64,000 nt of DNA, from the NCBI GenBank assembly GCA_031253995.1, contig JAIRVG010000045.1, positions 20,153 through 84,152 on the forward strand, in the 5' to 3' direction. This document shows, piece by piece, positions 17,050 through 26,164 of this stretch. Every line of letters starts with the position of its first letter. Position 1 is the first letter of the stretch. Below the pieces are notes generated by a model. That model searched no databases and was not told the DNA's origin. It saw only the letters and a list, made by a program, of their open reading frames with translations. Origin of the DNA: Paucimonas sp. Its GTDB lineage: Bacteria > Pseudomonadota > Gammaproteobacteria > Pseudomonadales > Pseudomonadaceae. A program made the translations under genes and the position numbers.

Positions 17050-17844
17050 TCACCGTGTTTCTTCATAGCCCATGCGCCAACTGACGGCCTTGGCCGCCGC
17101 GAGCAACTGGCGCGCCGCCGGGCCTTGTTCGTCGGCATGGAAGATCGAGGTCGGGCCGACCACGGTGATCACCGCGACGATCTGGCCCATGGCGTTGAAC
17201 ACCGGCGCCGACAGGGCATCGACCCCTGGCATCAGCAAGCCATGCACATGGTGCAGGCCGCGTTCGCGGATGCTGGCGAACAGGCTGGCGTAGTGGCTGG
17301 CATCCTGTCCCGACTGCGCCAGTTCCCGGTCCCGCAGCTCGATGGTTTCCCGCTCCGGCAAATAGGCGCCGAACACCAGGCCGGTGGACGAACTGAGCAG
17401 CGGCAGCACCGAGCCGATCTGGGTGACCACGGTGACCGCGCGCACCGCCGGCTCGATGTTCACCACGGTGGCGCCCTGGTTGCCCCATACCGCGATGAAG
17501 CAGCTCTCGTTGAGCTGGTCGCGCAATTCCGAGAGCGGCACCGCCGCCACCTTCAGCACATCCATACCGCCCAGCGCCGCCAGGCCCACCCGCAGTGCCT
17601 CGCGGCCCAGGCCGTAGTGGTTGGTGGCCGGGTCCTGCTCGGCGAAGCCGCTGGCGATCAATGCCTGCAGGTAGCGGTGCACCTTGCTCGCCGGCATGTC
17701 CACATGCTCGGCCAGGCGCGACAGCGAGGTGGCCGGCGCCAGCTGTGCCAGGGCCTTGAGGATATCGGTGCCGACCTCCGCCGAGCGGACCTTCTGTTTG
17801 CCGTTGTCGGCGGGGGGCGTGGCTTTGCTCATGGTCGGTTTCAC
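17050..17844 (-). CDS. hmgR: IclR-family repressor of homogentisate genes
   Basis: A 264-residue IclR regulator. The N-terminal winged helix spans residues ~20-85 (ILKALAQLAPATSLSRLAEHVDMPASKVHRYLQ). The effector domain includes VWGNQGATVVNIEPA and RGLHHVHGLLMPGVDALSAPVFN. It is divergent from hmgA, and HmgR of P. putida is an IclR protein that represses the homogentisate genes until homogentisate is present. The shared 114-bp promoter region holds a 17-bp palindrome. The assignment rests on family and context together. Confidence 0.87.
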   Translation of the reverse strand: MKPTMSKATPPADNGKQKVRSAEVGTDILKALAQLAPATSLSRLAEHVDMPASKVHRYLQALIASGFAEQDPATNHYGLGREALRVGLAALGGMDVLKVAAVPLSELRDQLNESCFIAVWGNQGATVVNIEPAVRAVTVVTQIGSVLPLLSSSTGLVFGAYLPERETIELRDRELAQSGQDASHYASLFASIRERGLHHVHGLLMPGVDALSAPVFNAMGQIVAVITVVGPTSIFHADEQGPAARQLLAAAKAVSWRMGYEETR

Positions 17845-17897
17845 TGTGCGGAGCGGGGGGAGGGCGTCTTTATAGCTTGACGACCCTTGGCGATCAA

Positions 17898-17914
17898 ATT
17901 ACGTTATGCGTAAT
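17898..17914. promoter_or_regulatory. Candidate HmgR operator (17-bp palindrome)
   Basis: ATTACG-TTATG-CGTAAT is a perfect inverted repeat in the hmgR/hmgA intergenic region, 45 bp before the hmgA start. A third half-site (ATTACG) follows at 17918-17923. The size agrees with the 17-bp palindromic operator I recall for HmgR in P. putida, but I have not compared sequences. Confidence 0.6.
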
Positions 17915-17958
17915 CGAATTACGAATAACAATAACCGGCCTGTCGGCCAGGAGGCTCG

Positions 17959-19266
17959 ATGAACTCCGATTTTCCTTCCGCCCTCGCTTACCAGAGCGGC
18001 TTCGGCAACGAATTCGCCAGCGAGGCCCTGCCCGGCGCCCTGCCGGTTGGCCAGAACTCCCCGCAGAAAGCCCCTTACGGCCTGTACGCCGAACTGCTGT
18101 CGGGCACGGCCTTTACCATGAGCCGCCACGAACAGCGCCGGACCTGGCTGTACCGCATTCGTCCGTCCGCGCTGCACCCGGCGTTCGTGCGCCTGGAGCG
18201 CCAGCTGGCCGGTGGCGGGCTCGGTGAGGTGACGCCCAACCGTCTGCGCTGGAGCCCGCTGGAGCTGCCGGCCGAACCCACCGACTTCATCGACGGCTGG
18301 GTGACCATGGCGGCCAACTCGGCGGGAGAAAAACCGGCAGGCATCAGCATCCATTGCTACCGCGCCAACCGCTCCATGGAACGGGTGTTCTTCAACGCCG
18401 ACGGCGAGCTGCTGCTGGTGCCGCAACTGGGCCGCCTGCGCCTGGCCACCGAGCTGGGCGTGCTGGAAGTGGAACCGCTGGAAATCGCGGTGATCCCCCG
18501 CGGCATGAAATTCCGCGTCGAACTGCCGGACGGCGAGGCCCGTGGCTATATCGCCGAGAACCACGGCGCGCCGCTACGCATCCCGGATCTCGGCCCGATC
18601 GGCAGCAACGGCCTGGCCAACCCGCGCGATTTCCTCGCCCCGGTGGCGCACTACGAAGAGCAGGACGGCCCGGTGCAACTGGTGCAGAAGTTCTGCGGCG
18701 AACTCTGGGGCTGCGAGCTGCAGCACTCGCCACTGGACGTGGTCGCCTGGCACGGCAACAACGTGCCGTACAAGTACGACCTGCGCCGGTTCAACACCAT
18801 CGGCACGGTCAGCTACGACCACCCCGATCCGTCGATCTTCACGGTGCTGACCTCGCCCACCAGCGTGCCGGGCATGGCCAACCTCGACTTCGTGATCTTC
18901 CCGCCGCGCTGGATGGTGGCCGAGAAGACCTTCCGTCCGCCATGGTTCCACCGCAACCTGATGAACGAGTTCATGGGCCTGATCAAGGGCGAGTACGACG
19001 CCAAGGCCGATGGCTTCCTGCCCGGCGGCGCCTCGCTGCACGGCTGCATGAGCGCCCACGGTCCGGACGCCGAGACCTGCGCCAAGGCCATTGCCGCGGA
19101 CCTTGCGCCGAACAAGATCGACAACACCATGGCCTTCATGTTCGAGACCAGCCAGGTGCTGCGTCCGAGCCGCCATGCCCTGGACTGCCCGCAGTTGCAG
19201 AACGACTACGATAGTTGCTGGGCCACGCTGCCAAGCACCTTCACCCCGAATCGGAGACAAGCATGA
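17959..19266 (+). CDS. hmgA: Homogentisate 1,2-dioxygenase
   Basis: A 435-residue cytoplasmic non-haem iron dioxygenase that opens the homogentisate ring to maleylacetoacetate in tyrosine and phenylalanine breakdown. The start [19 protein letters not shown] is characteristic. The C-terminal jelly-roll contains the iron ligands, visible in [20 protein letters not shown] and [11 protein letters not shown]. Its stop overlaps the fahA start (ATGA), so hmgA-fahA-maiA form an operon. Loss of this gene normally gives brown pyomelanin colonies. The family match is strong throughout. Confidence 0.97.
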   Translation: MNSDFPSALAYQSGFGNEFASEALPGALPVGQNSPQKAPYGLYAELLSGTAFTMSRHEQRRTWLYRIRPSALHPAFVRLERQLAGGGLGEVTPNRLRWSPLELPAEPTDFIDGWVTMAANSAGEKPAGISIHCYRANRSMERVFFNADGELLLVPQLGRLRLATELGVLEVEPLEIAVIPRGMKFRVELPDGEARGYIAENHGAPLRIPDLGPIGSNGLANPRDFLAPVAHYEEQDGPVQLVQKFCGELWGCELQHSPLDVVAWHGNNVPYKYDLRRFNTIGTVSYDHPDPSIFTVLTSPTSVPGMANLDFVIFPPRWMVAEKTFRPPWFHRNLMNEFMGLIKGEYDAKADGFLPGGASLHGCMSAHGPDAETCAKAIAADLAPNKIDNTMAFMFETSQVLRPSRHALDCPQLQNDYDSCWATLPSTFTPNRRQA

Positions 19267-20555
19267 ATCAGACCGCCATTGCCCGCAGTTGGGTCGAAAG
19301 CGCCAACGGGCATAGCGACTTCCCGCTGCAGAACCTGCCGCTGGGGATCTTCAGCCGCGCCGGTGGCGAACGCCGCTGCGGCGTGGCCATCGGCGACGCC
19401 ATCCTCGACCTGGAAGCGGCGCTGGCCGCCGGCCTGTTCGACGGTGAAGCCCGGGCTGCTGTCGAGGCCACCCATGGCGGTGCACTGAATGCCTTCTTCG
19501 CCCTGGGCCGCGGTGCGCGTGTCGCCCTGCGCGAGCGCCTGCTGGCACTGCTGGCCGAAGGCAGCGAACACCAGGCCGCACTGCAGGCCGCACTGTATCC
19601 GGCCAGCGCCTGCGAACTGCACCTGCCGGCGCGGATCGGCGACTACACCGACTTCTACGTCGGCATCGAGCACGCCAAGAACGTCGGCAAGCTGTTCCGC
19701 CCGGACAACCCGCTGCTGCCCAACTACAAGCATGTGCCGATCGGCTACCACGGCCGTGCTTCGACCATCCGTCCATCCGGCACCGCCGTGCGCCGGCCCA
19801 AGGGCCAGACCCTGGCGGCCGGACAGAGCGAGCCGAGCTTCGGCCCGTGCGCACGCCTGGACTACGAGCTGGAACTGGGGATCTGGATCGGCCAGGGCAA
19901 CGACCTGGGCGAGCCGATCCCGGTGGGCGACGCCGCCGAACATATCGCCGGTTTCTGCCTGCTGAACGACTGGTCGGCGCGGGATATCCAGGCCTGGGAA
20001 TACCAGCCGCTGGGCCCGTTCCTGTCCAAGAGCTTCATTTCCACGGTCTCGCCCTGGGTGGTCACCGCCGAGGCGCTGGCGCCATTCCGTTGCGCGCAGC
20101 CAGCCCGTCCGAACGGTGATCCGCAGCCGCTGTCCTACCTTCTGGACACGCGCGACCAGGCCGGTGGCGCCTTCGATATCGAACTGGAAGTGCTGCTGCT
20201 CACCGAGCGGATGCGCGAGCAAAACCTGCCGGCCCATCGCCTGACCCTGAGCAACACCCTGAGCATGTACTGGACCGTGGCGCAGATGGTCGCCCACCAC
20301 AGCGTCAACGGTTGCCAGCTGCAGCCGGGCGACCTGTTCGGTTCCGGCACCTTGTCCGGAGCGGAGCCTGGGCAGTTCGGCAGCCTGCTGGAGATCACCG
20401 AGGGCGGCAAGCACCCGGTGGAACTGGCGTCGGGCGAGGTGCGCAAGTTCCTCGAAGACGGCGACGAAATCATCCTGCGCGCTCGCGCCAAGCGCGATGG
20501 CGTGGCCAGCATCGGCTTCGGCGAATGTCGCGGCAAGGTCGTTGCGGCGCACTGA
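19263..20555 (+). CDS. fahA: Fumarylacetoacetase
   Basis: A 430-residue enzyme that splits fumarylacetoacetate into fumarate and acetoacetate, the last step of the pathway. [20 protein letters not shown] and [12 protein letters not shown] form the catalytic region, with metal-binding acidic residues in [15 protein letters not shown] and [21 protein letters not shown]. The ATG at 19263 overlaps the hmgA stop by four bases, so it is chosen over an earlier in-frame codon inside hmgA. The protein is followed 11 bp later by maiA. Confidence 0.95.
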   Translation: MNQTAIARSWVESANGHSDFPLQNLPLGIFSRAGGERRCGVAIGDAILDLEAALAAGLFDGEARAAVEATHGGALNAFFALGRGARVALRERLLALLAEGSEHQAALQAALYPASACELHLPARIGDYTDFYVGIEHAKNVGKLFRPDNPLLPNYKHVPIGYHGRASTIRPSGTAVRRPKGQTLAAGQSEPSFGPCARLDYELELGIWIGQGNDLGEPIPVGDAAEHIAGFCLLNDWSARDIQAWEYQPLGPFLSKSFISTVSPWVVTAEALAPFRCAQPARPNGDPQPLSYLLDTRDQAGGAFDIELEVLLLTERMREQNLPAHRLTLSNTLSMYWTVAQMVAHHSVNGCQLQPGDLFGSGTLSGAEPGQFGSLLEITEGGKHPVELASGEVRKFLEDGDEIILRARAKRDGVASIGFGECRGKVVAAH

Positions 20556-20566
20556 GAGGCTGAGGC

Positions 20567-21202
20567 ATGGAACTGTTCACCTACTACCGCTCCACTTCGT
20601 CGTACCGGGTGCGTATCGCCCTTGCGCTGAAGCAGCTGGAATTCCAGTCCTTGCCGGTGAACCTGCTCAAGGGCGAGCAGCGCGAGGAACATTTCCTCGC
20701 GCTCAACCCCCAGGGCCGGGTGCCGGCGCTGAAGGCCGATTCCGGTGAACTGCTGGTGCAGTCGCCGGCGATCATCGAGTACCTGGAAGAGGTGTATCCA
20801 CAGCCGGCGCTGCTGCCCCATGACCCGGTGCAGCGTGCCCGGGTCCGTGGCGTGGCGGCGCTGATCGGCTGCGATATCCATCCGCTGCACAATGTCAGCG
20901 TGCTCAATCGGCTGCGTGAGCAGGGGCAGGACGAGGCGGCGGTGAACCAGTGGATCGGCCACTGGATCGGCCAGGGGCTGGCGGCAGTGGAAAAGCTGAT
21001 CGGGGATGAGGGCTTCTGCTTCGGTGACGAGCCGGGGCTGGCGGATGTGTACCTGATCCCGCAGGTGTATGCGGCCAAGCGCTTCAATATCGACCTGGGC
21101 GGCTATCCGCGGATCTTGCGGGTGGTGGGGTTGGCGGAGGAGCATCCGGCGTTCGTGCTGGCGCATCCTTCGCGCCAGCCCGATACCCCGGCAGCAGGGT
21201 GA
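20567..21202 (+). CDS. maiA: Maleylacetoacetate isomerase (zeta-class GST)
   Basis: A 211-residue glutathione-dependent isomerase converting maleylacetoacetate to fumarylacetoacetate. The zeta-class signature is YYRSTSSYRVRIAL at residues 5-18, with the catalytic SS-C/S motif appearing as STSS. NPQGRVPALKADSG and QSPAIIEYLEE build the glutathione site. The C-terminal helical domain includes CDIHPLHNVSVLNRL. It closes the hmgA-fahA-maiA operon and is followed by a REP pair. Confidence 0.95.
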   Translation: MELFTYYRSTSSYRVRIALALKQLEFQSLPVNLLKGEQREEHFLALNPQGRVPALKADSGELLVQSPAIIEYLEEVYPQPALLPHDPVQRARVRGVAALIGCDIHPLHNVSVLNRLREQGQDEAAVNQWIGHWIGQGLAAVEKLIGDEGFCFGDEPGLADVYLIPQVYAAKRFNIDLGGYPRILRVVGLAEEHPAFVLAHPSRQPDTPAAG

Positions 21203-21219
21203 TTCTGTAGTGTTTTTTC

Positions 21220-21308
21220 GGGCCTCATTGCTGGCAAGCCACAGGTACTGCACAAGTCTCAAGGATTGTGCTGACCCTGTGGGAGCTGGCTTGCCAGCGA
21301 TAGGGCCC
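21220..21308. repeat. REP pair with a truncated left copy
   Basis: Between the convergent maiA and SirB1-like genes lie two facing REPs. The right copy (21275-21308) is complete. The left copy (21220-21245) lacks the AGCTCCC part and joins AAGCC directly to ACAGG. The pair probably serves both genes as a bidirectional transcript end. Confidence 0.8.
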
Positions 21309-22115
21309 TCAATGCACCGATCGTTTCCCACTGGGCAAATGACTCAACCGCTCGGTCAGCCGCAACCGCTGGATCGGATCATCGGTCAACAGCAACGCAT
21401 GCTCCAGGTCGAACCGCTCCGCCTGCGGGCATTCCAGATGCTGGTACAGGGTCGCCCGCGCCAGGTAGTCACTGGCTAGCGCCGGCCCCAGTTGCAGCAC
21501 GCGTTCGGCGTCCTTCAACGCCGCCAGGTCATCGTCATGGGTCGAATGCAGCTGCCGCAGGTTGCGCGACAGGCGCTGGAGCATCTGCATCGGCGTCGCC
21601 GTCTGCAAATGTTCCTTGCTCAACGCCATCTGCGGTCCGAACTGCCGCCCCAGCAACTCCCGACACTCCGCCGGATACAGGCGCCGCCCGCCACAAGGAT
21701 CGAGCAGGTGATCCGCCCCCGGCACGCGCAACAGGAAATGCCCGGGAAAATTCACTCCTTCCAGCGGAATCGACAGGCCCCGAGCCAGCTCCAGGCTGAG
21801 CAGCGCCAGGGTCAGAGGCTGTCCGCGCCGGCGCACCAGCAACTGATCGAGCAAGGCCGCCTGCGGTCGCAGCGGGTGGTATTCGTCTTCCTGGAAACCC
21901 AGCGCACACAGCTTGCGCAGCAGCGGCTGGGCCAGTTCGTGCAACGGCTGCAGCGGCAGGTCGTTGCTGATCTCGTGCTGCAGGTCTTTCACCGCCCGCA
22001 TCACCTGCGCCGGATCCACCGCGGCATCGTGCTCGACGGCAATCCACACACCGGCTTCGAACAAGGCCGGAGGCGTTCGTTCAAGGCAGGCCAGACAGGC
22101 TTGGCGTGGGTTCAT
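21309..22115 (-). CDS. SirB1-family protein (transglutaminase-like with TPR-like tail)
   Basis: A 268-residue protein. Residues ~60-165 match the SirB1 transglutaminase-like domain: LLDQLLVRRRGQPLTLALLSLELARGL, then VNFPGHFLLRVPG and LLDPCGGRRLYPAEC. The Cys usual in active transglutaminases is not obvious at the family position, so an enzymatic role is doubtful. The C-terminal 90 residues form TPR-like helices (LQLGPALASDYLARATLYQHL). The function of SirB1 proteins is not established. Confidence 0.8.
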   Translation of the reverse strand: MNPRQACLACLERTPPALFEAGVWIAVEHDAAVDPAQVMRAVKDLQHEISNDLPLQPLHELAQPLLRKLCALGFQEDEYHPLRPQAALLDQLLVRRRGQPLTLALLSLELARGLSIPLEGVNFPGHFLLRVPGADHLLDPCGGRRLYPAECRELLGRQFGPQMALSKEHLQTATPMQMLQRLSRNLRQLHSTHDDDLAALKDAERVLQLGPALASDYLARATLYQHLECPQAERFDLEHALLLTDDPIQRLRLTERLSHLPSGKRSVH

Positions 22116-22231
22116 GGTGGTCTCCGCTGAGAGCTACTGTTGTAGCCCCGGAGAATCGTTTCGTCCAGTGTCCGCGCAGGCGCCAGCGTGCCACCTATAC
22201 TGCATTGAGCACTGTGAACGAGGGCCTGTAG

Positions 22232-23254
22232 ATGTTCGCTCTCATGCAAAGCACCCGCACCCAGTCCATGCACCTGTGTATCGACCCGGCCACCGGCCTC
22301 AAGGCCGTGATCGCGATCCACAACGAGCGCATGGGCCCCGCGCTGGGCGGCTGTCGCTACCTCGCCTACCCGGACGACGACAGCGCCATGACCGACGCCA
22401 TCCGCCTGGCCCAGGGCATGACCTACAAGGCCGCCTTGGCCGGCCTGCCGCTGGGCGGCGGCAAGGCGGTGATCATCCGCAATCCCCATGTGGAAAACCG
22501 GGCGGCGCTGTTCGAGGCGTTCGGGCGTTTCGTCGAGTCCCTCGAAGGTCGCTACATCACCGCCATCGACAGCGGCACCTCGACCCTGGACATGGACTGC
22601 ATCGCCCAGTCCACCCGCCACGTCACCAGCACCACTCGCGCCGGCGACCCTTCGCCGCATTCAGCCATGGGCGTGTTCGCCGGCATCCGCGCCACCTCGA
22701 TGGCGCGCCTGGGCAGCGACAACCTGGAAGGCTTGCGCGTGGCGGTGCAGGGGCTGGGTAATGTCGGCTATGCGCTGGCCGAGCAGTTGCACGCGGCCGG
22801 GGCCGAGTTGCTGGTCAGCGACCATGATCGGGGAAGGGTACAACTGGCGATGGAGCAGTTTGGTGCGCACCCGGTGGCTGCCGAAGCGCTGGTTGGCACG
22901 CCGTGCGACATCTTCGCCCCGTGCGGGCTGGGTTCGATCCTCACCGGGCAAAGCGTGATGCAGTTGCGCTGCGCGGCGGTGGCCGGCTCGGCGAACAACC
23001 AGCTGACCAGCCTGCAGGTGGCCGACCAACTGGAAAACCGCGGCATTCTCTATGCCCCGGACTACATCATCAATTCCGGCGGGCTGATCTACGTGGCGCT
23101 GACCCACCAGGGCGTGGCACCGGCCGGCATCACCGCGCACCTGGCGCGGATTCCCACCCGGCTGACCGAGGTGTTCGCCCACGCCCAGGCGGAAAAGCGC
23201 TCGCCGGCGCGGGTCGCCGAACAGCTTGCCGAGCGTCTTGTCTACGGCGGCTGA
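22232..23254 (+). CDS. ldh: Leucine-dehydrogenase-family amino acid dehydrogenase
   Basis: A 340-residue enzyme of the Glu/Leu/Phe/Val dehydrogenase superfamily. The catalytic region MGPALGGCRYLAY and GLPLGGGKAVI contains the active Lys. The dinucleotide fold starts at VAVQGLGNVGYALAEQL (~residue 170), and SANNQLTSLQVADQL binds the adenine end. It would deaminate branched-chain amino acids oxidatively to 2-oxo acids with NAD. It ends four bases from the convergent yebG gene. A shorter start at MQSTRTQS is possible. Confidence 0.88.
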   Translation: MFALMQSTRTQSMHLCIDPATGLKAVIAIHNERMGPALGGCRYLAYPDDDSAMTDAIRLAQGMTYKAALAGLPLGGGKAVIIRNPHVENRAALFEAFGRFVESLEGRYITAIDSGTSTLDMDCIAQSTRHVTSTTRAGDPSPHSAMGVFAGIRATSMARLGSDNLEGLRVAVQGLGNVGYALAEQLHAAGAELLVSDHDRGRVQLAMEQFGAHPVAAEALVGTPCDIFAPCGLGSILTGQSVMQLRCAAVAGSANNQLTSLQVADQLENRGILYAPDYIINSGGLIYVALTHQGVAPAGITAHLARIPTRLTEVFAHAQAEKRSPARVAEQLAERLVYGG

Positions 23255-23257
23255 GGC

Positions 23258-23524
23258 TTATTCCTCGGCCGCGGTACCGTCGAGCAGCTCGGACAGGGCG
23301 TCTGGCTGGCTCTTGAACGCCTTGGCGAACACGTCGCGGTTCTTCGCCATGTAGATGCCGATGTCGTCGACCTGCTGTTCATCCAGCGACGGCACGGCCT
23401 TCTTCAGGACTTCAGCCAGCATTTCCGCCAGCTCCAGCATCTTGTCGTGACGGTCTGCTTCGGCTTTATCCATGAACAAACGCTCCAGGTCGCGGCTGCT
23501 GCGGTACACCACTTCGACGGCCAT
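23258..23524 (-). CDS. yebG: YebG-family SOS protein
   Basis: An 88-residue protein beginning MAVEVVYRSSRDLERLFMDK, the characteristic YebG start, followed by KAEADRHDKMLELAEMLAEVL and an acidic C-terminus. YebG is a small DNA-damage-induced protein of unclear function. A near-consensus LexA box lies 42 bp upstream, in agreement with SOS control. It is convergent with the leucine dehydrogenase gene with a gap of three bases. Confidence 0.92.
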   Translation of the reverse strand: MAVEVVYRSSRDLERLFMDKAEADRHDKMLELAEMLAEVLKKAVPSLDEQQVDDIGIYMAKNRDVFAKAFKSQPDALSELLDGTAAEE

Positions 23525-23565
23525 TCATCACCTCACGCCTTTCTCGAAAATTGGGGGAATACGAA

Positions 23566-23585
23566 TACTGGGTATTTATACAGTA
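23566..23585 (-). promoter_or_regulatory. LexA (SOS) box before yebG
   Basis: TACTG-GGTATTTATA-CAGTA keeps both 5-bp arms of the gamma-proteobacterial LexA consensus and an AT-rich centre. Its position in the yebG promoter makes LexA repression very likely. Confidence 0.9.
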
Positions 23586-23768
23586 ATCGTCCGGCATTGG
23601 ATAGTGGCCTTTTTATAGCCCAGTTTTTGCAGCCTGATGATGCAGGTGGCGTGCCTTGCGGCAATCGGTCGCCTTCTCAAGCGGGGCCGCTGGCCTTTTT
23701 ACTGCATGCAGGCAAAGCGTCATGTGCCTGCCGCATCCTCTTCCAGGCCGTATCAGGGAAACTGCATC

Positions 23769-24239
23769 GTGAACATCAAATGGGCTGAAAAACTGCGCAA
23801 GGGCCTGCACGGCACCGCCGACTCGCTGGGCAATCTGTGCGTCGAGACGTTCCACTACCTGGCCCTGTTCGGCATTGGTGCGATCACCGCCTATGCGGCG
23901 GTGATGACCTTCATCGACATGCTCGGCAAGGGCGGGGTGAGTGTCGACGACATCCTGTTGCTGTTCATCTACCTCGAACTGGGCGCGATGGTGGGGATCT
24001 ATTTCAAGACCAACCACATGCCCATCCGCTTCCTGCTGTATGTGGCGATCACCGCGCTGACCCGCCTGCTGATCGGTGATGTGTCGCACCACAAGGCGCC
24101 GGATGAAGGGTTGTTGTACCTGTGTGGCGGGATCCTGCTGCTGTCGTTCTCGATCCTGGTGGTCAGGTATGCGTCGTCGCGCTATCCGTCGAGCCGGGTG
24201 ATCGATGCCAATGGCAAGGATGTGGAGGATGGCCGCTAG
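23769..24239 (+). CDS. PsiE-family membrane protein
   Basis: A 156-residue protein of the phosphate-starvation-inducible PsiE family, with four membrane spans (FGIGAITAYAAVMTFID, ILLLFIYLELGAMVGIYF, FLLYVAITALTRLLIG, LYLCGGILLLSFSILVV). The segment FKTNHMPIRFLLYVAITALTR is a strong family feature. I place the start at the GTG at 23769, preceded by AGGGA, giving NIKWAEKLRKGLHG as N-terminus. Longer in-frame starts exist but add unrelated sequence. Its role in phosphate response is unproven. Confidence 0.82.
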   Translation: MNIKWAEKLRKGLHGTADSLGNLCVETFHYLALFGIGAITAYAAVMTFIDMLGKGGVSVDDILLLFIYLELGAMVGIYFKTNHMPIRFLLYVAITALTRLLIGDVSHHKAPDEGLLYLCGGILLLSFSILVVRYASSRYPSSRVIDANGKDVEDGR

Positions 24240-24248
24240 GACGGGCAC

Positions 24249-24548
24249 TCAATGATGGGCGCTGCTACCCCAGCGACTGCCCCCTTTCCCCCGCTCGGTC
24301 ATCGCCGCCAGCACCTCCATCGCACTGTGTCCCTGCTCGATGGCAATACCGAACCTGACGCTGTCGATCAGCCGTTCCAGGCGTTTCGGGTCGTTGCGCT
24401 GGGCCGGGCTGATCAGGCGCTTGGCGACGATGGCGCCGTCGTCGTCGGACAGCGTCAGCATGATGCTGCCGTCGAGGCGCTCGATGCTCAGGTTGACCCG
24501 GTACTGCGCCGAGAACGCGGCGCTGATCTGCTGAAAGGGATTGTGCAT
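24249..24548 (-). CDS. DUF3509 family protein
   Basis: A 99-residue protein found mainly in Pseudomonas. MHNPFQQISAAFSAQYRVNL leads into LDGSIMLTLSDDDGAIVAKRLIS, matching DUF3509, and RLERLIDSVRFGIAIEQG follows. The function is unknown. The ATG at 24548 is preferred to one 18 bases earlier because family proteins start close to this point. It is convergent with the PsiE-like gene. Confidence 0.78.
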   Translation of the reverse strand: MHNPFQQISAAFSAQYRVNLSIERLDGSIMLTLSDDDGAIVAKRLISPAQRNDPKRLERLIDSVRFGIAIEQGHSAMEVLAAMTERGKGGSRWGSSAHH

Positions 24549-24646
24549 GACGGGTACACCTTGCAATGACAGTCATCGATTGACTGGGTGGGGAAGGGGG
24601 TAGTTCAGATCCATAGCAAGGTGCGGGCCTGATCATCGACGGGCGG

Positions 24647-25096
24647 TCAGGCGGCGCCCACCAGCACCGGGCACCCCACCCGGTCGATCACCTTCGAACT
24701 GATGGACGGGTCCAGCAACCGTCCCAACCGCGACAGATGCCGGTGCCCCATCACGATCAGCTCGCACCCCAGCTCCCGTGCCCGCTCGACGATCGCTTCC
24801 ACCGGCTCCTTGGCCACCATGCCCCCCATGCAATCCTCGAAACCGCTGTCGCGCAGGGCCCACACTGCCTCTGCCACCGCACGCTCGGCCTGTTGCTGCT
24901 CATCGCAGGCCGCCGGGTATTCCGCCAGCTCGCCACGGGTATAAGGCGCCGCGTGGTCATGCACGGCGAAGCTGCTGTCGATCGCCAGCAGCACATGCAA
25001 CTGGTGCTCCCGCGGCCGGCAATAACGCCGCACCAGATCGAGCAGGGCAGTGCAGGACGGTGAGGCATCGATGGCGATCAGGACCGGGCGGGACAT
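24647..25096 (-). CDS. Universal stress protein (UspA family)
   Basis: A 149-residue single-domain Usp. It starts MSRPVLIAIDASPSCTALLD, and the ATP-binding signature G2xG9xG(S/T) appears as GHRHLSRLGRLLDPSISSKVI, partly degenerate. VGCPVLVG closes the domain. ATG at 25096 is preceded by AGGAG (CCAGGAGTTGCCC on the coding strand). It is divergent from the LysR regulator gene, whose operator-like site lies in the shared region, so it may also be affected by that regulator. Confidence 0.88.
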   Translation of the reverse strand: MSRPVLIAIDASPSCTALLDLVRRYCRPREHQLHVLLAIDSSFAVHDHAAPYTRGELAEYPAACDEQQQAERAVAEAVWALRDSGFEDCMGGMVAKEPVEAIVERARELGCELIVMGHRHLSRLGRLLDPSISSKVIDRVGCPVLVGAA

Positions 25097-25179
25097 GGGC
25101 AACTCCTGGGAAGACGACGAAAACAGGACATTCTCGACCCATCCCCATGCCCTGATAAATGGCCTGACATGCACTGGAA

Positions 25180-25198
25180 TGTTGCACCAGACGCAATC
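25180..25198. promoter_or_regulatory. LysR-box-like site before the regulator gene
   Basis: TGTTGCACCAGACGCAATC contains a TTGC-N7-GCAA inverted repeat with the T-N11-A layout of LysR-type boxes. An identical 19-bp copy in the opposite orientation lies before the efflux operon at 26165-26183. It is 52 bp before the chosen regulator start. Confidence 0.75.
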
Positions 25199-25249
25199 CG
25201 CCAAGCTGCTAAGATCGCATTCCCATCATCTGCCAACTGGAACCCGGCC

Positions 25250-26158
25250 ATGCCACTCCCGGACATGAACCTGCTGGTCGCCCTCGATGCCCTGCTCGAC
25301 GAAGGCAGCGTGGTCGGCGCCGCCCAGCGCATGAACCTCAGTCCGGCGGCCATGAGCCGGACCCTGAGCCGCATCCGCGAAGCCCTCGGCGATCCGGTCC
25401 TGGTCCGCGCCGGTCGCGGCCTGGTACCCACCCCGCGGGCCCTGGCCCTGCAGGAACAGGTGCGGACCCTGGTGGAACAGGCGGGCCAGGTGTTTCGCGG
25501 TGGCGACGAGGTGGACCTGGGCAGCCTCGACCGGGCCTTCAACATCCGCACCAACGACCTGTTCATCGCCCTCTATGGCGCCCGCCTGCTCAGCCTGCTG
25601 CACGAGCAGGCACCGCGCATCGTCCTGCGTTTCGTGCCGGAAAGCGGTGGCGGCGACGACGACACGGTGCTGCGCGACGGGCGCACCGACCTGGTCCTCA
25701 GTTCCAGCATCGACCTCGGTCCGGAGATCAAGGTGCAGGCCCTGTTCAACACGGTATTCATCGGCCTGGCACGGCACGACCATCCGATCTTCGACGGTGA
25801 GATCACCCCCGAGACCTTCGCCGCCTATCCGCAGATCAGCGTGTCGCGGCGCGGTCGTGCCAACGGCCCGATCGATGTCGAACTGGCCAACTACAAGGTG
25901 CAGCGGCGGGTGGCGCTGGTGACGCCGAGTTTCTACTCGGCGATGTTCTCGCTGCCGGCGTCGAACCTGATCCTGCCGATGCCGGCCAACATCCTCAACA
26001 GCGTGCGCCGCCTCGGCCTGCCGCTGCGTTCCTTCGAAATTCCATTGCCGATGGAACGGGTCACGGTGATGCAGGCGTGGCACCCGCGGTTCGACAACGA
26101 CCCGTCCCATCGCTGGCTGCGCCAGACCGTGAAAACCTGCTGCGAAGTGGATCCGTGA
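25250..26158 (+). CDS. LysR-family regulator of the adjacent efflux operon
   Basis: A 302-residue LysR regulator of the NodD/LinR-like subgroup. The helix-turn-helix is in LLVALDALLDEGSVVGAAQRMNLSPAAMSRTLSRIRE (residues 8-44). The effector domain contains FNIRTNDLFIALYGARLLSLL. ATG 25250 is chosen to place the HTH close to the start, as usual, rather than the more distant ATG at 25169. It is followed by the efflux operon on the same strand, and identical 19-bp LysR-box-like sites lie before both, so it likely controls itself and the pump. Confidence 0.88.
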   Translation: MPLPDMNLLVALDALLDEGSVVGAAQRMNLSPAAMSRTLSRIREALGDPVLVRAGRGLVPTPRALALQEQVRTLVEQAGQVFRGGDEVDLGSLDRAFNIRTNDLFIALYGARLLSLLHEQAPRIVLRFVPESGGGDDDTVLRDGRTDLVLSSSIDLGPEIKVQALFNTVFIGLARHDHPIFDGEITPETFAAYPQISVSRRGRANGPIDVELANYKVQRRVALVTPSFYSAMFSLPASNLILPMPANILNSVRRLGLPLRSFEIPLPMERVTVMQAWHPRFDNDPSHRWLRQTVKTCCEVDP

Positions 26159-26164
26159 CAGGTC

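Noticed and set aside
21309..22115. SirB1-like gene considered as an active transglutaminase
   Set aside because: I could not find a convincing Cys-His-Asp triad in the expected order.
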